Positions 22,642-33,434 of a stretch of DNA of 64,000 nt are shown here, in pieces. The notes below the pieces were generated by a model. The model searched no databases, was not told where the DNA came from, and was given only the letters and a program-made list of their open reading frames with translations. Where the stretch lies: contig CP136062.1 in assembly GCA_032622095.1 (NCBI GenBank), forward strand, positions 141,254,351-141,318,350. The letters are read 5' to 3'. Source of the DNA: Siphonodentalium dalli (Eukaryota > Mollusca > Scaphopoda > Gadilida > Siphonodentaliidae). A program made the position numbers and the translations under genes. Numbering within the stretch: the first letter of the stretch is position 1; each line of letters opens with the position of its first letter.

Positions 22642-25600
22642 ATGAATTTTGAAAGCGAACTACACGATATGAAAAATATTTGCTATACTATTTGGAATAT
22701 TCAGGGACTCACAAACAAGGTGAATGAACATGATTTTATTAAGCTGATAAATCGTTATGATTTTATTACTATAACAGAAACCTGGCATAACGATATCGCG
22801 AACATCCAAATTCCAGAATATCATTGTTTAGACTTTTGCAGAAAAGAAAACACCCCTGGTCAAGTGGTCCTGCTAATATGATATGATGCTGGTGGTCCTG
22901 CTGAATTGCTATGATGCGGGTAGAGCAAACTGATGCTGTTACGAAAAAGTACAGTTATTTTTTTATAAAATTGTCATTTTCGCGGTGTTTGGCTAATCCG
23001 AGCGATTTGAGAAAAAAAACAGTGTGTGTATGAGACATCCAAGAACATAATTTGAAAAATATAATAATGCCTGCGCTTGTGTTTCTAAAACGACGTGAAT
23101 AGTCATCTTGATTATAGTCCATTTTCAACAACTAATACAACCAGTATTAAAAATATTTCACAATAAATATATGTTTTTGAATGTTTGATACGTTTAATGG
23201 CCTTTCTTGTATATGTTCAGATTATCGGAACACCGCGAAAAAGACAAATTAAAAACATATAACGGTACTTTTTGTTAACAGCATCAGTTTGCCCTTTAAC
23301 AGCATCATAGCAATTCAGCAGGACCCAACCGCATCATAGCACACGAGCAGGACCACTTGACCAGGGGTGGAAAAGAATGCGAGAGGGGGGATTGCGTTTT
23401 ACTGTCGTTCCTTATATAAAAACTATATCAAGACAGTTAAGCGCATGCATGGCACGACGTTGTGGGTTGAATTTGAAGGCAAAATGTTCGGATTAGAAAC
23501 AAACATTGTGTTCATTTCTGTGTATATACCTCCAATCAATTCAAGTATTTGGAAAACAGGTGACAAACGTGAAATTTTTTTTAGTGATCTCGCGAACGAT
23601 CTTGCGAAGTTGAAATCGGACCAGCTGATTATTCTTGGGGGGGATTTCAATGCTAAAGCCGGAGGCAAACCGGATTTTGTTGCACACGATGACGACAGAC
23701 ACATTTTAGTGCATGACAACTATATGCTTGATTCCGTGGAAGAAAGGGCTAGTCTCGATAAAGTCTGCAATGATTTTGGGAAACAGCTCCTCAATATTTG
23801 TAAATCAAGTGGCCAGAATAGTCAACGTCGGAAAACTTGGTGATTCTCTAGGTAATTTAACCAGCTACCAATACAATGGAGCCAGCATAGTTGATTATGT
23901 AATAACAAATGAAAAGTATTTATACGATGTTACGTACTTTTGTGTAAAACCCCCAACAGAATTCTCAGACCACAGTCAGCTCTCGGTGCATCTAAACTTC
24001 AAAGTGTGTACATTTGAAACACAAAAACTTAAATATAAATACACCAATCGTAGTGTCAAGGTGAAATGGTGCGATGATAGTTCCGATAAAGCGAAAGTTT
24101 TTTTATACGAGCCACATATTCAAAAAAGTCTGATGAATTTCAGACTCACTACCTATCGGGAAAATCCCGATGGCACCGAAAGCGTAACTCATCACCTAAG
24201 CGAAATATTCAAATGCATTAACCAAGCTTCGACAAAAGTTATTAACACGACCACAACGAAAACGTATCTGGTTTGATCAATGTTGTGAAGATTTGAAAAC
24301 AAATATGGGAAATGTGGTTAGTCAAATGAAAAAGAATCCCCTGGATAAAACTCTACAATTAAAGTTTTTCAATGCAAAGAAATTATACAAAAGAGAAGCG
24401 AAACTGAAGTCTAAATTATTTCGGTTACAAATGTCTGAAAAAATAGATAGGTTCGAAAGTAGCGACCCATCGGTGTATTGGGATAAATCAAAAGCTTGCG
24501 AATGAACAAAGCACAAGAAAAATCTGACGACCTTCACCCTGATGAAGCTGTTGATTTTTTCGACCAATTACTCTGTCGCGATACACCTGAAACAAATTTT
24601 CAATATCTCGCCGAAAGTCAGAGTGAATTACGGATAGAACTTAATAATAGTGACATAACTGCCACGGAAGTACTTGATGCATTAAGGCAATTGAAAAACA
24701 GGAAAGCGACAGGCTTAGATAATATTCCGAATGAATTACTAAAGACAATAATTTCGTTCGTAATAGATGACGTGACAAGACTTTTCAACCATGTCTTGAA
24801 GCCAGGACATTATCCATTATGCTGGAGTCATTCATTCATCAAAACATTATATAAGAAAGGAAACAGACATGATCCAAACAATTACAGGCCAATTGCCCTG
24901 AGTAGTAATGTTGGAAAACTGTTCAATAAAATTATTAACTCTGGAATCGACAACTTTTTAGAAACAAACAAACTTATAAGTGATAATCAATTCGGATTTA
25001 GAAAAAAATAGCAGTACAATCGACAGTGCGTTCGTCTTGCGTACGTTAGTGAATAAGAAAACAGAGCAGAAACGACCTCTATATACTGCTTTTGTAGACT
25101 TCAAGAAAGCATTCGATTCCGTTGATAGATCTATTTTATTTACAAAACTTCAAGGTATTGGTGTTAACGGTTCGGTATTCTCGATTCTACAGTCCATTTA
25201 TAAGTCGAGTGTTTATTCCGTTAAAACGTCAGCAGGATTTGTTCCCTCTTTGCTATCGAAAATAGGAGTACGGCAAGGATAATCGTTGTCGCCCACCCTT
25301 TTCAAAATATTCATTGACGATATTGGCAGACAATTCAATACCATGGGCCATCCGTGCTACATAAACAATCGCCCGATTAGTCACTTACTTTTTGCTGATG
25401 ATCTCGTTTTACTGTCTGAAACAGCCGAGGGTTTGCAAAATTCTTTGAATGAGTTGCAAAAATATACTTATAATAATAATCTAACGGTTAATTCAGACAA
25501 AAAAAATGCATGATATTTAAGCCAAATAAACGGAAGTTGCATATGGATAATAAGTTTTATATAAATGGTGAGTCGTTAGAAGTAGTCGAAGAATATAAAT

Positions 25601-26614
25601 ACTTGGGTCTCATTTTCAGTTTTGACGGTAAAATGGAGAGAGCTTGTGAAAACTTGAGCGGTCGAGCTTCAAAGGCTATGTATTTCATGACGAATTCATT
25701 GAATTCACAGACATAATTGTCTCTCAGTACTAAATGTAATTGTTTGACAAATTAATAATGCCTATTCTGTTGTATGGTTGCGAAATATGGGCTGCTGAGT
25801 TGAAATTTCCGTTTGTCGATAACTATATATACCCTCTTGAGCAGACACATTTAAAGTTCTGTAAAAATATACTACATCTCAATAGAAAAGCGTCAAATCA
25901 TGCTTCGAGGGCTGAACTAGGTCGATACCCCATAGCAATTAATGCCATCGGAAATATGTTCAAATATCTAAATAAACTTCGTTTTGCACAACCGGGAAAT
26001 ATAATACATGATTCTTTCACAGAATTTCTATTGTGTAATCTTCCAACGTGGGACATACATCTTGCGAAAAGCGGTATCAATATATCACAGTCTAATAAAA
26101 CGATAGGATTCACCGACAAACTTATAATTGAGAGACTAAAATCAGAACATGTAAATCATTTCAAAAAAGATATATTCGATGACGACAAAAAGAATGGTGC
26201 TAATAAACTACGCACATATAGAACATTCAAAGACAAATATGAAATAAAACCATACCTCAAACATGTCCGATCACCAACGACAAAAGAGAAATGTTCACCC
26301 GACTGAGTGTTAGCAATCATATATTAGCTATAGAAAAAGGCCGACACACACAGCCAAAGAAGTTATTAAAAGACAGAATTTTTCTCATGTGTGATAGGAA
26401 AAAAGTTGAAACTGAAAAACATTTCATAATGGAATGCAGTGCGTACACTGACTTCAGGAAAGAATTATTTGATGTTGCTAGCACTAATAACATACACTTT
26501 ACAAATATGAACGATGATGATAAATTCATTTTTATAATGAAAAATGAAGACAAAGTAATTATGAATTCCGTGTGCAACATATCCGGTTATTCTTCCAAAG
26601 GAGAACAAATATAA
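22642..26614 (+). pseudogene. Degenerate LINE ORF2 copy (endonuclease-RT) carrying a MITE
   Basis: The protein is colinear with the intact ORF2 at 29472-32924. An N-terminal endonuclease piece ('IWNIQGLTNK', 'ITITETWH') is cut at about 22850 by a MITE. It resumes at 23370 with 'ARGGIAFYC', then 'LGGDFNAK' and 'EFSDHSQL'. The RT follows in pieces: 'YKKGNRHDPNNYRPIAL', 'FVDFKKAFDSVDR', 'KIGVRQG' with a stop at 25279 where Cys is expected, 'LLFADDLVLLSE', and 'EEYKYLGLIF'. The C-terminal piece at 26291-26614 has a damaged zinc motif ('LMCDRKKVETEKHF'). Frame changes occur near 23830, 24275, 24490, 25010, 25505 and 26300. There is no ORF1 upstream, so the copy is 5'-truncated at an A-run (22630-22641). 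It once nicked target DNA and reverse-transcribed its own RNA; it is now dead. Confidence 0.9.
22851..23369. mobile_element. MITE with long inverted repeats (about 160 bp)
   Basis: The left end 'CACCCCTGGTCAAGTGGTCC' is the exact complement of the right end at 23350-23369. Inverted similarity continues inward through 'gcaaactgatgctgtta' and 'ttcgcggtgtt', to about 23010 and 23205. GAAAAGAA lies just outside both ends (22841-22848 and 23370-23377), a possible 8-bp target duplication as made by hAT-like transposases, though two extra A bases sit on the left. It has no open frame. It interrupts the LINE endonuclease, so it inserted after that copy landed. Confidence 0.85.
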
Positions 26615-26791
26615 ATATGGGGAAATGAAAGTTATGGGAAATTTATATTTAATTAAGAATCGTAACGTCATCGCGGAAGGCTGCAACGAAAATTCGCTCC
26701 GGCTCCGCCGTGAAATTATATATTGTATATAATTAAATGGGTAATTTCTAAATCTCGAATCTGGACTTCGGGGATAGTCATTAAAGTCAAA

Positions 26792-27283
26792 ATGGAGATG
26801 GACATGGATAAGCACGAGCATATGGATGGTAATGAGACAGAGCTGAAATCTGATCGAGATGATGGAACAGAGCCGAAATCTGATCTGAGTGAGGAATCTC
26901 CGGAAGAATGGGAAGATCAAGATGCACCTTCAGATTGCAGACATGAGGTAGTTAAAGACTATAACCTAGACATTAATAAAGTGGTTGCAAGAAAGTCAGG
27001 TATGTTAACTGAATTGTATCAACTTGACGTTAAAGACAAAGGGAAATGTATTACTTTGACATTGGACACAATACAGTTAGAGAAATACACAGAAGGATTA
27101 ACGCATAAATATTGGGACTCCGCTAAATGTGTCGAAAAAGAAGGTTCAGTTTGGAAGTGCGTATATGATAAATCTACTGATAGGAATTATGTTGGAGATG
27201 TCATAACTGTGCCAAAAACAAAATGTTCGAAAATTACTTTGCACACATACAAGACTCAGAATAAAGTTATGATACAAGGTTAA
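26792..27283 (+). CDS. LINE ORF1, N-terminal part (ends at a frame break)
   Basis: The first ATG is 26792; the reading frame upstream of it opens without one. It encodes 163 residues: an acidic start rich in E, D and K (about 1-55), then a folded-looking segment. That segment ends 'ITLHTYKTQNKVMIQG' and a TAA at 27281-27283. The aromatic/basic '.HTYKTxNKVMIQG' block is familiar from ORF1-type proteins of invertebrate retroelements, where it normally runs on into a W-rich helix. Here the continuation 'KKAVEWWIENHLPEIYQ' lies one base later, in the +1 frame. One T in 'GGTTAAAA' is therefore extra, or is skipped by ribosomes. The likely role is RNA binding and RNP assembly with ORF2 in the cytoplasm and nucleus. 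Confidence 0.7.
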   Translation: MEMDMDKHEHMDGNETELKSDRDDGTEPKSDLSEESPEEWEDQDAPSDCRHEVVKDYNLDINKVVARKSGMLTELYQLDVKDKGKCITLTLDTIQLEKYTEGLTHKYWDSAKCVEKEGSVWKCVYDKSTDRNYVGDVITVPKTKCSKITLHTYKTQNKVMIQG

Positions 27284-27286
27284 AAA

Positions 27287-29066
27287 AAAGGCTGTAGAAT
27301 GGTGGATTGAAAACCATCTTCCAGAAATTTATCAGAAAGGATTTAATGTAACATCGGATGAAGAAGTTACGAAAATTAAAAATGCAATCGCTTCCAAACA
27401 ATTATCTTCTATGGCACTGGATAAAACAACGGTTGTTCACATTACACCAGCAGTTAAGTCACAGTTGTCAGGATGTGGACAAATGAGACTTCACTATACG
27501 ACACCCAGGAGGCCTGGCATCAGAAATACTACAGGTGTTGGCAGGCCTTTGGCACTTCGACTCCCGTCTTCATGTAAAAATGTGTACCTTCCGTCGACAG
27601 TCGGTAATCTCTTTTCCACAACGTTGTTAAAAAAGTCAGTGGATGACTTAAGTATATGTGTCGAAGAGATTAATTTATCTAAAATAGAACAGGACAACAA
27701 CACGGATCAGCTCATAAATGATTTACGTGCTCAAATGCAGAACTCAATGAAAGTATACACAAACGAATTGAATTCTAAAATTGAAGACCTCGAAAAGGAA
27801 AATTCAAAGCTAAAATCGGAAATCAATAAACAGAAGAAAGAGTTCTCTTCTAAAATAGAAGATGTGAAAAGGGACCATTCTTCACTGAAAAATGAACAGA
27901 AGAAATTGCGCAGCGAGATGATTGAAATGAAAAAACAACAGAAAAAAATTAATGAAGAAAATGTTGAACGTTCGGCGAATGGAACGGTGAACGAAAATAA
28001 AGTCGAAAAACTCATCAGCACGATTCTTAACCCGCTGGCATCTCCTTTCAACAGTGATGAAATGTTGAGTGAAATTAATACTCGAACTGACAGTCAAACT
28101 TTAACATCACAACTGACCGCCAATAACCGTGAAGTTATTGTATCACCGCGTTCAAGAGAAAGACATACTGTATCCTCTTTAAGAAAGCTGAATACTTTTG
28201 ACAGACAACATTTTCAATATGCAAAGCATATGCCCTTGCACTTAATTGTTGGAGATTCAGTTGTTGGTGGAATTAATCCCCTGAAGATGTCAAAGAAACG
28301 AGAACGAGTCAGTACGATTGTGACACCCGGTCAACGGATTACAGAGCTTAATGCGTGGCTCGAGGGAGACTTGCAATTTCAAAATGTTGGAACAGTAACG
28401 ATACATATTGGTATCAATTCGTGCAGGAATGGTATCTCAACCAGCGCCAGTGATTTGGAATCACTCGCTTCAAACATCAGATCTCAGTTCCGTGGAGCAG
28501 AAATAAGGATTTCTTCCATTCTTCCAACAACGCATTCGGATGTGATCAACGAGATTGTTTATGATACAAATTTGCAGTATCAAAACATGTGCAGAAAGAA
28601 TGGATTTATATTTGTTGACAACTGTTTAACATTCCTTTCACACGGCAGGATTAGAGTAGATTTGTTCAGAGACAATTGGCACCCAAATAGAGATGGTTCT
28701 AAAGTTCTGGCATTGAATATCAAATACCCCCAGGAGGAAATGAATGAGATCGCAGTGGACAGATGTGATGATGATACAGTGATAGATCGGCGTGCAAACT
28801 TTTTAGGGGAACACCGGCAGATGTATCGGGAAATGCGTCCCAAGACATCATCTGTGGCGACCAGATCAACTGAGCGAGACACGGGTACTGGTAATGAGAT
28901 GGGACTTGCCTTCGGACATCGGAATATCAATTCCTATCGACACGAGAATGTTCGTCAGAATGAAGAACAGTGTTTTCAAAGTGTTAGAACAGATGAGCTA
29001 TCTTTTTGTTCACAGCAACTAGCACAAATTCTGAAATACATTAATAACCAACATAAACCTCAGTAG
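27287..29066 (+). CDS. LINE ORF1, C-terminal part: coiled coil plus SGNH esterase-like domain
   Basis: The frame is open from 27287 and its first ATG is 27411 (551 residues from there). From that Met: a basic, proline-containing stretch (about 1-75); a long coiled coil (about 95-190, heptad-rich in E, K, L and I) suited to trimerisation; and an SGNH-hydrolase-like domain (about 272-440). The domain shows 'LIVGDSVVGG' with the nucleophile Ser in GDS at 281-283, 'IHIGINS' at 331-337 in the place of the GxND block, and 'DNWHPN' (Asp421, His424) as the D-x-x-H block. An ORF1 with coiled coil plus esterase is known from CR1/L2-type LINEs. It likely begins with the upstream part through a frame correction. 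If translated alone from 27411, it lacks the N-terminal segment. The spacer to ORF2 (29067-29471) has no feature I recognise. Confidence 0.8.
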
Positions 29067-29471
29067 GTCACTTTTTTAAATACATGTATATGCATATATC
29101 ATATATCTAGATTGTTTTATTTATTTACAATATTACCGTACTAACAAATCAATTGCGTAGCAGTATAGTCGCATAAATCTATTATGCGTGGTAACACGAT
29201 TTATAATATACGTTTATGATTCGTTTACGATAATAATTGCGCGGCTATATATTGGTCCAATTATATACGCAAAATGGTATAATTGTTTTGTTGAAACAGC
29301 GTCTGGATACTTAAAATTAACGAGGTAGACTAGTGTTGAAACGATGGTCTAAAGAGTTTAAAGATATATACAATGTGACTGGAATATATGCCTATTTCAA
29401 TTTTGACTTTCCTATCTAGACTATTCCCGACAGTCCTTTTCGAATATCGTTACCTATATATATATACACAT

Positions 29472-32400
29472 ATGAGCTCTCTTTCGCAAAACCATAACCG
29501 TCGGCGGAAAATTGCATATACTGCCTGGAATGCGCAAGGCTTTGTGAATAAAATTACCGATGAAGATTGCCGAAAGCATTTAGAAAAATATGATTTTATA
29601 ACGATATCAGAAACCTGGCACCACTCTGTGGATGATATAGAAATGCCAGGGTACTGCTGCTTTGATCTTAGTAGAGGGTCAAATAGTACAATCAGAGGAG
29701 GAATTGCCTTTTATTGTAAGAATAAGTATAAGTCTTCTGTAATTAGAGTCTTGAAATTAAATCAATACGCAATATGGGTTGAATTTTGTGGCAGTATCTT
29801 CAATATGCAATCGAATGTAGTATTTATATCCATATATATTCCTCCTGCGAACTCGACTTTCTGGGCTCATAGTAGCAATTACGATTCCGTGTACGACAGC
29901 ATTGAAACACTTTTAAAAGATTGTAAGTCGGACGACTTTGTTATCTTGGGAGGGGATTTTAACTCGAGAACAGCGAAACGGCCGGATTATGTTACAGACG
30001 ATTGCGATAGGTATGGCCCCCTTCCCAATACGTATAAAGTTGATGAAATCGCTGCACGAGAAAGTTTAGATGATAAAGTAAACCATTTTGGGCGACAACT
30101 CCTCTCATTATGTAAAGCTGCGTCACTGCGTATACTCAATGGAAGAACACCCGGCGATTCTTTTGGGAACTTTACGAGTTGTCAATATAATGGGTGCAGT
30201 GTAGTCGATTATATTATAGTGTCCGAGAAATATCTATCGGACGTGTCCTATTTCTGTGTCAAAAATCCAAATGAATTTTCAGATCACAGCCAGCTTGCTG
30301 TTCACTTAGAATATTTTCAAGAGAGTAGTAATTGTGATAACATGTTTATATATGAATATACTGTACCGAAATATTCATTGAAATGGACTAAAGATAGTGC
30401 AAACAAGGCAATAATGACTGTTAACAGCAAATGTTTCCAAGACGAATTATCGAGGTTAAGAGTATCGCGTTATGAAGAAACCGCAAATGACACAGAAAAA
30501 GCTGTAACTGACTTTACGGAACTTCTTAAAAGATTGAATAAGTCGGCATCCAAAACTGTAAAGAATGGTAAAATTAAGCAATATAAAAAACGTAGGTGGT
30601 TTAATGATAAGTGTAAAACACTAAAATGCATAATGCAAAAAGCTGTGCGCGAAATGAGAGAGCAGCCGCTGAACAAAAGTTTAATTGAAAAATTTTGCGC
30701 AGCCAAAAAAGCATATAAAAGGGAAACTAAATATAGAGCTAAATTATTCCGACACAAATTTGCAATAGAACTTGAAAACATGGAAACGTCAGATCCGAGT
30801 GAATACTGGAAGTTTATTAAAAAAATGAGAGATGATAGTAGGAAAGATAACGACGATCTTGATCCAGACATTAGTGTTAAATTCTTTAATGATTTATATT
30901 GCAATAGCGCTAATCGGGATAAAGATACTTTTATATGTAAAACAGACAAACCTAAGATCATTTGCGATCTCAATAATGATGAAATTTCGACCCTGGAAGT
31001 AATAGGCGTTCTGAAGAGTTTGAAAAATAATAAATCTCCAGGCAGTGACGGGCTGCGGAATGAACTATTGAAAGCCGTCGGACCGATTATGGCACAAGAT
31101 TTAACAAAGTTGTTTAATTTGGTTCTGAACTCTTCATATTATCCTACATGTTGGAGCGAGTCCACACTGACACCTATCTATAAAAAAGGTGATCGTCACG
31201 ATCCAAACAATTATAGAGCTATAGCTTTGAGCAGTTCTATAAGTAAAATATTTAACAAAATAATCAATACACGAATTTCCAAATTTTTGGATGATAATGA
31301 TATTATAAGTGATAATCAACATGGATTTAGAAAAAATAGAAGCACGATTGATAGTGCGTTCATTTTAAAATCGCTAACTACTAAGTACCTGAAAGAGGCA
31401 AAACCTCTATATGCAGTATTTGTAGACTTCCGTAAGGCATTTGATACTGTCCACCGAGAGACAATGTTTACTAAATTGAAACATGTTGGTATCAATGGCA
31501 ATATTATGAAAACTATTGAATCTATGTATGCGTCAAGTGCTTATTCGGTACGAACTAGCCAAGGTTATGGGCCTCATATGATTTCAAATATTGGCGTTAG
31601 ACAAGGATGTATTATTTCTCCCACAATTTTCAAAATATTTATTGATGACATTAGCGCCGAATTTGACGATTCGTGCAAACCGGTTAAAGTTGGCGAAAAA
31701 TCTCTAAGTCATATGCTATTTGCAGATGATCTGGTTATGCTATCTGAAACTGCTGAAGGTATGCAAAGATGTTTGAATAAATTGGAGAATTACAGCATAA
31801 GGAACAAAGTAGAAGTGAATCTTCAGAAAACTAAATGCCTGATATTCAGGAAACGAGCAACAAAAAAACTAACTGCCTTTAAATTAAGCAACACTCCGTT
31901 GGAAACAGTTAAGGAATATACCTATCTTGGTATTAAATTTTGTGCGAATGGAAAATTTTGCAAAGCCCAGATAGATGTTAACAACAAAGGGTTAAAAGCA
32001 ATGTATAGTTTAATGTCATCCTTGCGCAAACATGAAATTTTCTCAGTAAGCATTTGGTGTAAACTATTTGACAAGCTGATAAAACCTATCGTTTTATATG
32101 GTTGCGAAATATTGGCATCGCATATTAATATTAACAAGCTCGAATCTATTCCATGTGAAATTACACATGTTAAATTTTGTAAATCAGTGTTGGGTTTAAA
32201 TAGAATGGCGTCTAATCACGCGACAAGAGCAGAATTGGGCAGATTTCCGATAGCACATGATGCGATAATGAATGCTGTAAGATATATGCTTAAACTGTCT
32301 GAAAGAAAACCGAATATGTTACTTCAGAATTCTGCCCAAATATGCGAGGAATATATAATTCCACCGTTTTTGGCAGAAGCACTTCACATGCCAAAAATAA

Positions 32401-32924
32401 GCGATTTAGAGAATAACCTATCGCTGGAATATCTCAATAAAGTCCGGGAAGAATTAAAATGCGTTCATATTCTAACGTTCAAAAACGAAATATTCGATGA
32501 CAACAAGAAAAATGGTATGAATAAATTAAGAACGTATCGTTGTTTCAAAGAACAATATGAAATTGAACCATACTTACTCCAAATTACAAATTTTTATACG
32601 AGATCGTGTTTCAGTAAGCTTAGAGTAAGCAATCATAAGTTGCAGGTAGAGGTTGGGCGACACGCTCAGCCAAAAATACCTTACGAGAAACGCATATGTA
32701 AAAAATGTGAAGCAAATGAAATTGAAACGGAAGAACACTTTATAATGAGATGTGAAAAACATAACCATTTGCGGAAGAGATTTTTCACTGAAATAGGAGT
32801 TCACCAACCAATTTTCGTAAACTTTGATGAAATAGAAAAGTTCATATTCCTCATGAAGGCTGAACACCCGAGTATATGCAATCTGATCTGTAACATGGTT
32901 CGGCAGTTTTCCGCAAATAAATGA
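29472..32924 (+). CDS. LINE ORF2: APE endonuclease and reverse transcriptase (intact)
   Basis: I prefer the ATG at 29472 to the in-frame ATG at 29388. Homology to the dead copy begins just after it, and the extra 28 residues are unconserved. That gives 1150 residues. Endonuclease (about 1-285): 'AWNAQGF', 'ISETWH' (catalytic Glu), 'GGDFNS' near 160, 'SDHSQL' near 270. Reverse transcriptase (about 460-830): 'YKKGDRHDPNNYRAIAL', 'FVDFRKAFDTVHR' near 645, 'GVRQGCIISP' near 708, and the catalytic 'MLFADDLVML' near 748, where FADD replaces the usual YADD. Thumb-side 'YTYLGIKF' follows. C-terminal zinc motif 'CKKCEANEIETEEHFIMRC' near 1077-1095. It nicks the target and primes reverse transcription of its own RNA. 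No stop or frameshift is seen. Confidence 0.9.
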   Translation: MSSLSQNHNRRRKIAYTAWNAQGFVNKITDEDCRKHLEKYDFITISETWHHSVDDIEMPGYCCFDLSRGSNSTIRGGIAFYCKNKYKSSVIRVLKLNQYAIWVEFCGSIFNMQSNVVFISIYIPPANSTFWAHSSNYDSVYDSIETLLKDCKSDDFVILGGDFNSRTAKRPDYVTDDCDRYGPLPNTYKVDEIAARESLDDKVNHFGRQLLSLCKAASLRILNGRTPGDSFGNFTSCQYNGCSVVDYIIVSEKYLSDVSYFCVKNPNEFSDHSQLAVHLEYFQESSNCDNMFIYEYTVPKYSLKWTKDSANKAIMTVNSKCFQDELSRLRVSRYEETANDTEKAVTDFTELLKRLNKSASKTVKNGKIKQYKKRRWFNDKCKTLKCIMQKAVREMREQPLNKSLIEKFCAAKKAYKRETKYRAKLFRHKFAIELENMETSDPSEYWKFIKKMRDDSRKDNDDLDPDISVKFFNDLYCNSANRDKDTFICKTDKPKIICDLNNDEISTLEVIGVLKSLKNNKSPGSDGLRNELLKAVGPIMAQDLTKLFNLVLNSSYYPTCWSESTLTPIYKKGDRHDPNNYRAIALSSSISKIFNKIINTRISKFLDDNDIISDNQHGFRKNRSTIDSAFILKSLTTKYLKEAKPLYAVFVDFRKAFDTVHRETMFTKLKHVGINGNIMKTIESMYASSAYSVRTSQGYGPHMISNIGVRQGCIISPTIFKIFIDDISAEFDDSCKPVKVGEKSLSHMLFADDLVMLSETAEGMQRCLNKLENYSIRNKVEVNLQKTKCLIFRKRATKKLTAFKLSNTPLETVKEYTYLGIKFCANGKFCKAQIDVNNKGLKAMYSLMSSLRKHEIFSVSIWCKLFDKLIKPIVLYGCEILASHININKLESIPCEITHVKFCKSVLGLNRMASNHATRAELGRFPIAHDAIMNAVRYMLKLSERKPNMLLQNSAQICEEYIIPPFLAEALHMPKISDLENNLSLEYLNKVREELKCVHILTFKNEIFDDNKKNGMNKLRTYRCFKEQYEIEPYLLQITNFYTRSCFSKLRVSNHKLQVEVGRHAQPKIPYEKRICKKCEANEIETEEHFIMRCEKHNHLRKRFFTEIGVHQPIFVNFDEIEKFIFLMKAEHPSICNLICNMVRQFSANK

Positions 32925-33206
32925 GAATATAGTGTTGAGTTACAAATACATGTTATATATATATTTTATATGAAATTGTCTTGACTTGTGTTTAAATTAT
33001 CTGTATTATGACAACTGCCCCGCGTGGGTGTATTATGTCAATAAAAATGTTATGTTATGTTATGTTATAGTTATAGTTTTTGTTTACTGTTATATATGCA
33101 CATATATTATGTATTATGTTTAATTTACTTGTAATTTATGTTATTTGCAACTGCCTGCACTGGTGTATTGCAATAAACTATCTGATCTTATCTTATCTTA
33201 TCTTAT
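32925..33206 (+). other. LINE 3' region with two tail motifs
   Basis: Two similar endings lie in series. The first is 'acaactgccccgcgtgggtg' (33010) plus 'tcaataaaaatg' and a (TTATG)n tail at 33047-33070. The second is 'gcaactgcctgcactggtgt' (33150) plus 'gcaataaac' and an (ATCTT)n tail at 33183-33206. Each contains AATAAA. The arrangement looks like a duplicated 3' end or two nested 3' termini. Confidence 0.7.
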
Positions 33207-33217
33207 AACCGACTTAC

Positions 33218-33336
33218 ATATAGTAAGTCATAGTCCTGTTTCGTTGATCCCGCTGATCCAGCCATTCATAGTCCTGTTTCGTAGATCCCACTAACCCAGC
33301 CATTCCCGCATTTCTTCGTTGGATCACCTGGGCATG
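33218..33336 (-). repeat. 38-bp tandem duplication around the WSC stop codon
   Basis: 'atggctggatcagcgggatc' with 'gaaacaggactatg' follows the stop and repeats the coding sequence before it, offset by exactly 38 bp (33261 versus 33299). Because 38 is not a multiple of three it changes frame, but the stop is carried by the unit itself. Confidence 0.85.
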
Positions 33337-33432
33337 TTTTGGAGCAACTGGATTCGTCAAGTTTCCCGTAACGACCAAAGTGGTTGCCACAGTAGCATTC
33401 TCTTGCCCATTGGACTCCGCCATATTTGTAGC
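33266..33432 (-). CDS. Secreted PAN-WSC protein, exon 3 (second half of WSC, stop)
   Basis: Minus strand. The acceptor reads 'tcttgtgttctatag' directly before GCTAC at 33432. The exon starts in phase 1 and encodes 'GYKYGGVQWARECYCG', then 'CSKTCPGDPTKKCGNGW' and 'SGIYETGL', with TGA at 33268-33266. This is the second half of a WSC domain, a cysteine-rich module of eight or so cysteines that binds carbohydrate in fungal sensors and animal polycystin-type and secreted proteins. The expected ECYCGN and the C-x3-C...KKCG pattern are all present. The stop falls right at the usual domain end. A 38-bp direct duplication straddles the stop (33261-33336), and a strong donor-like TATGTAAGT lies just beyond (near 33225), so an alternative 3' end is possible. 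The acceptor is part of a dispersed repeat. Confidence 0.85.
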
Positions 33433-33434
33433 CT

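Larger units (their letters stand above)
26650..33206 (+). mobile_element. Near-complete LINE (ORF1 in two frames, intact ORF2)
   Basis: The extent is inferred from the end of the upstream dead copy to the (ATCTT)n tail at 33183-33206. Components are an ORF1 N-part (26792-27283), an ORF1 C-part (27290-29066), a 0.4-kb spacer, ORF2 (29472-32924) and a 3' region with two tail-like motifs. The APE-type endonuclease, RT and C-terminal zinc motif, together with an ORF1 carrying a coiled coil and an SGNH esterase-like domain, place it in the Jockey group (CR1/L2-like in a broad sense). The clade is not certain. It is the youngest-looking retroelement in the window. Confidence 0.8.
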
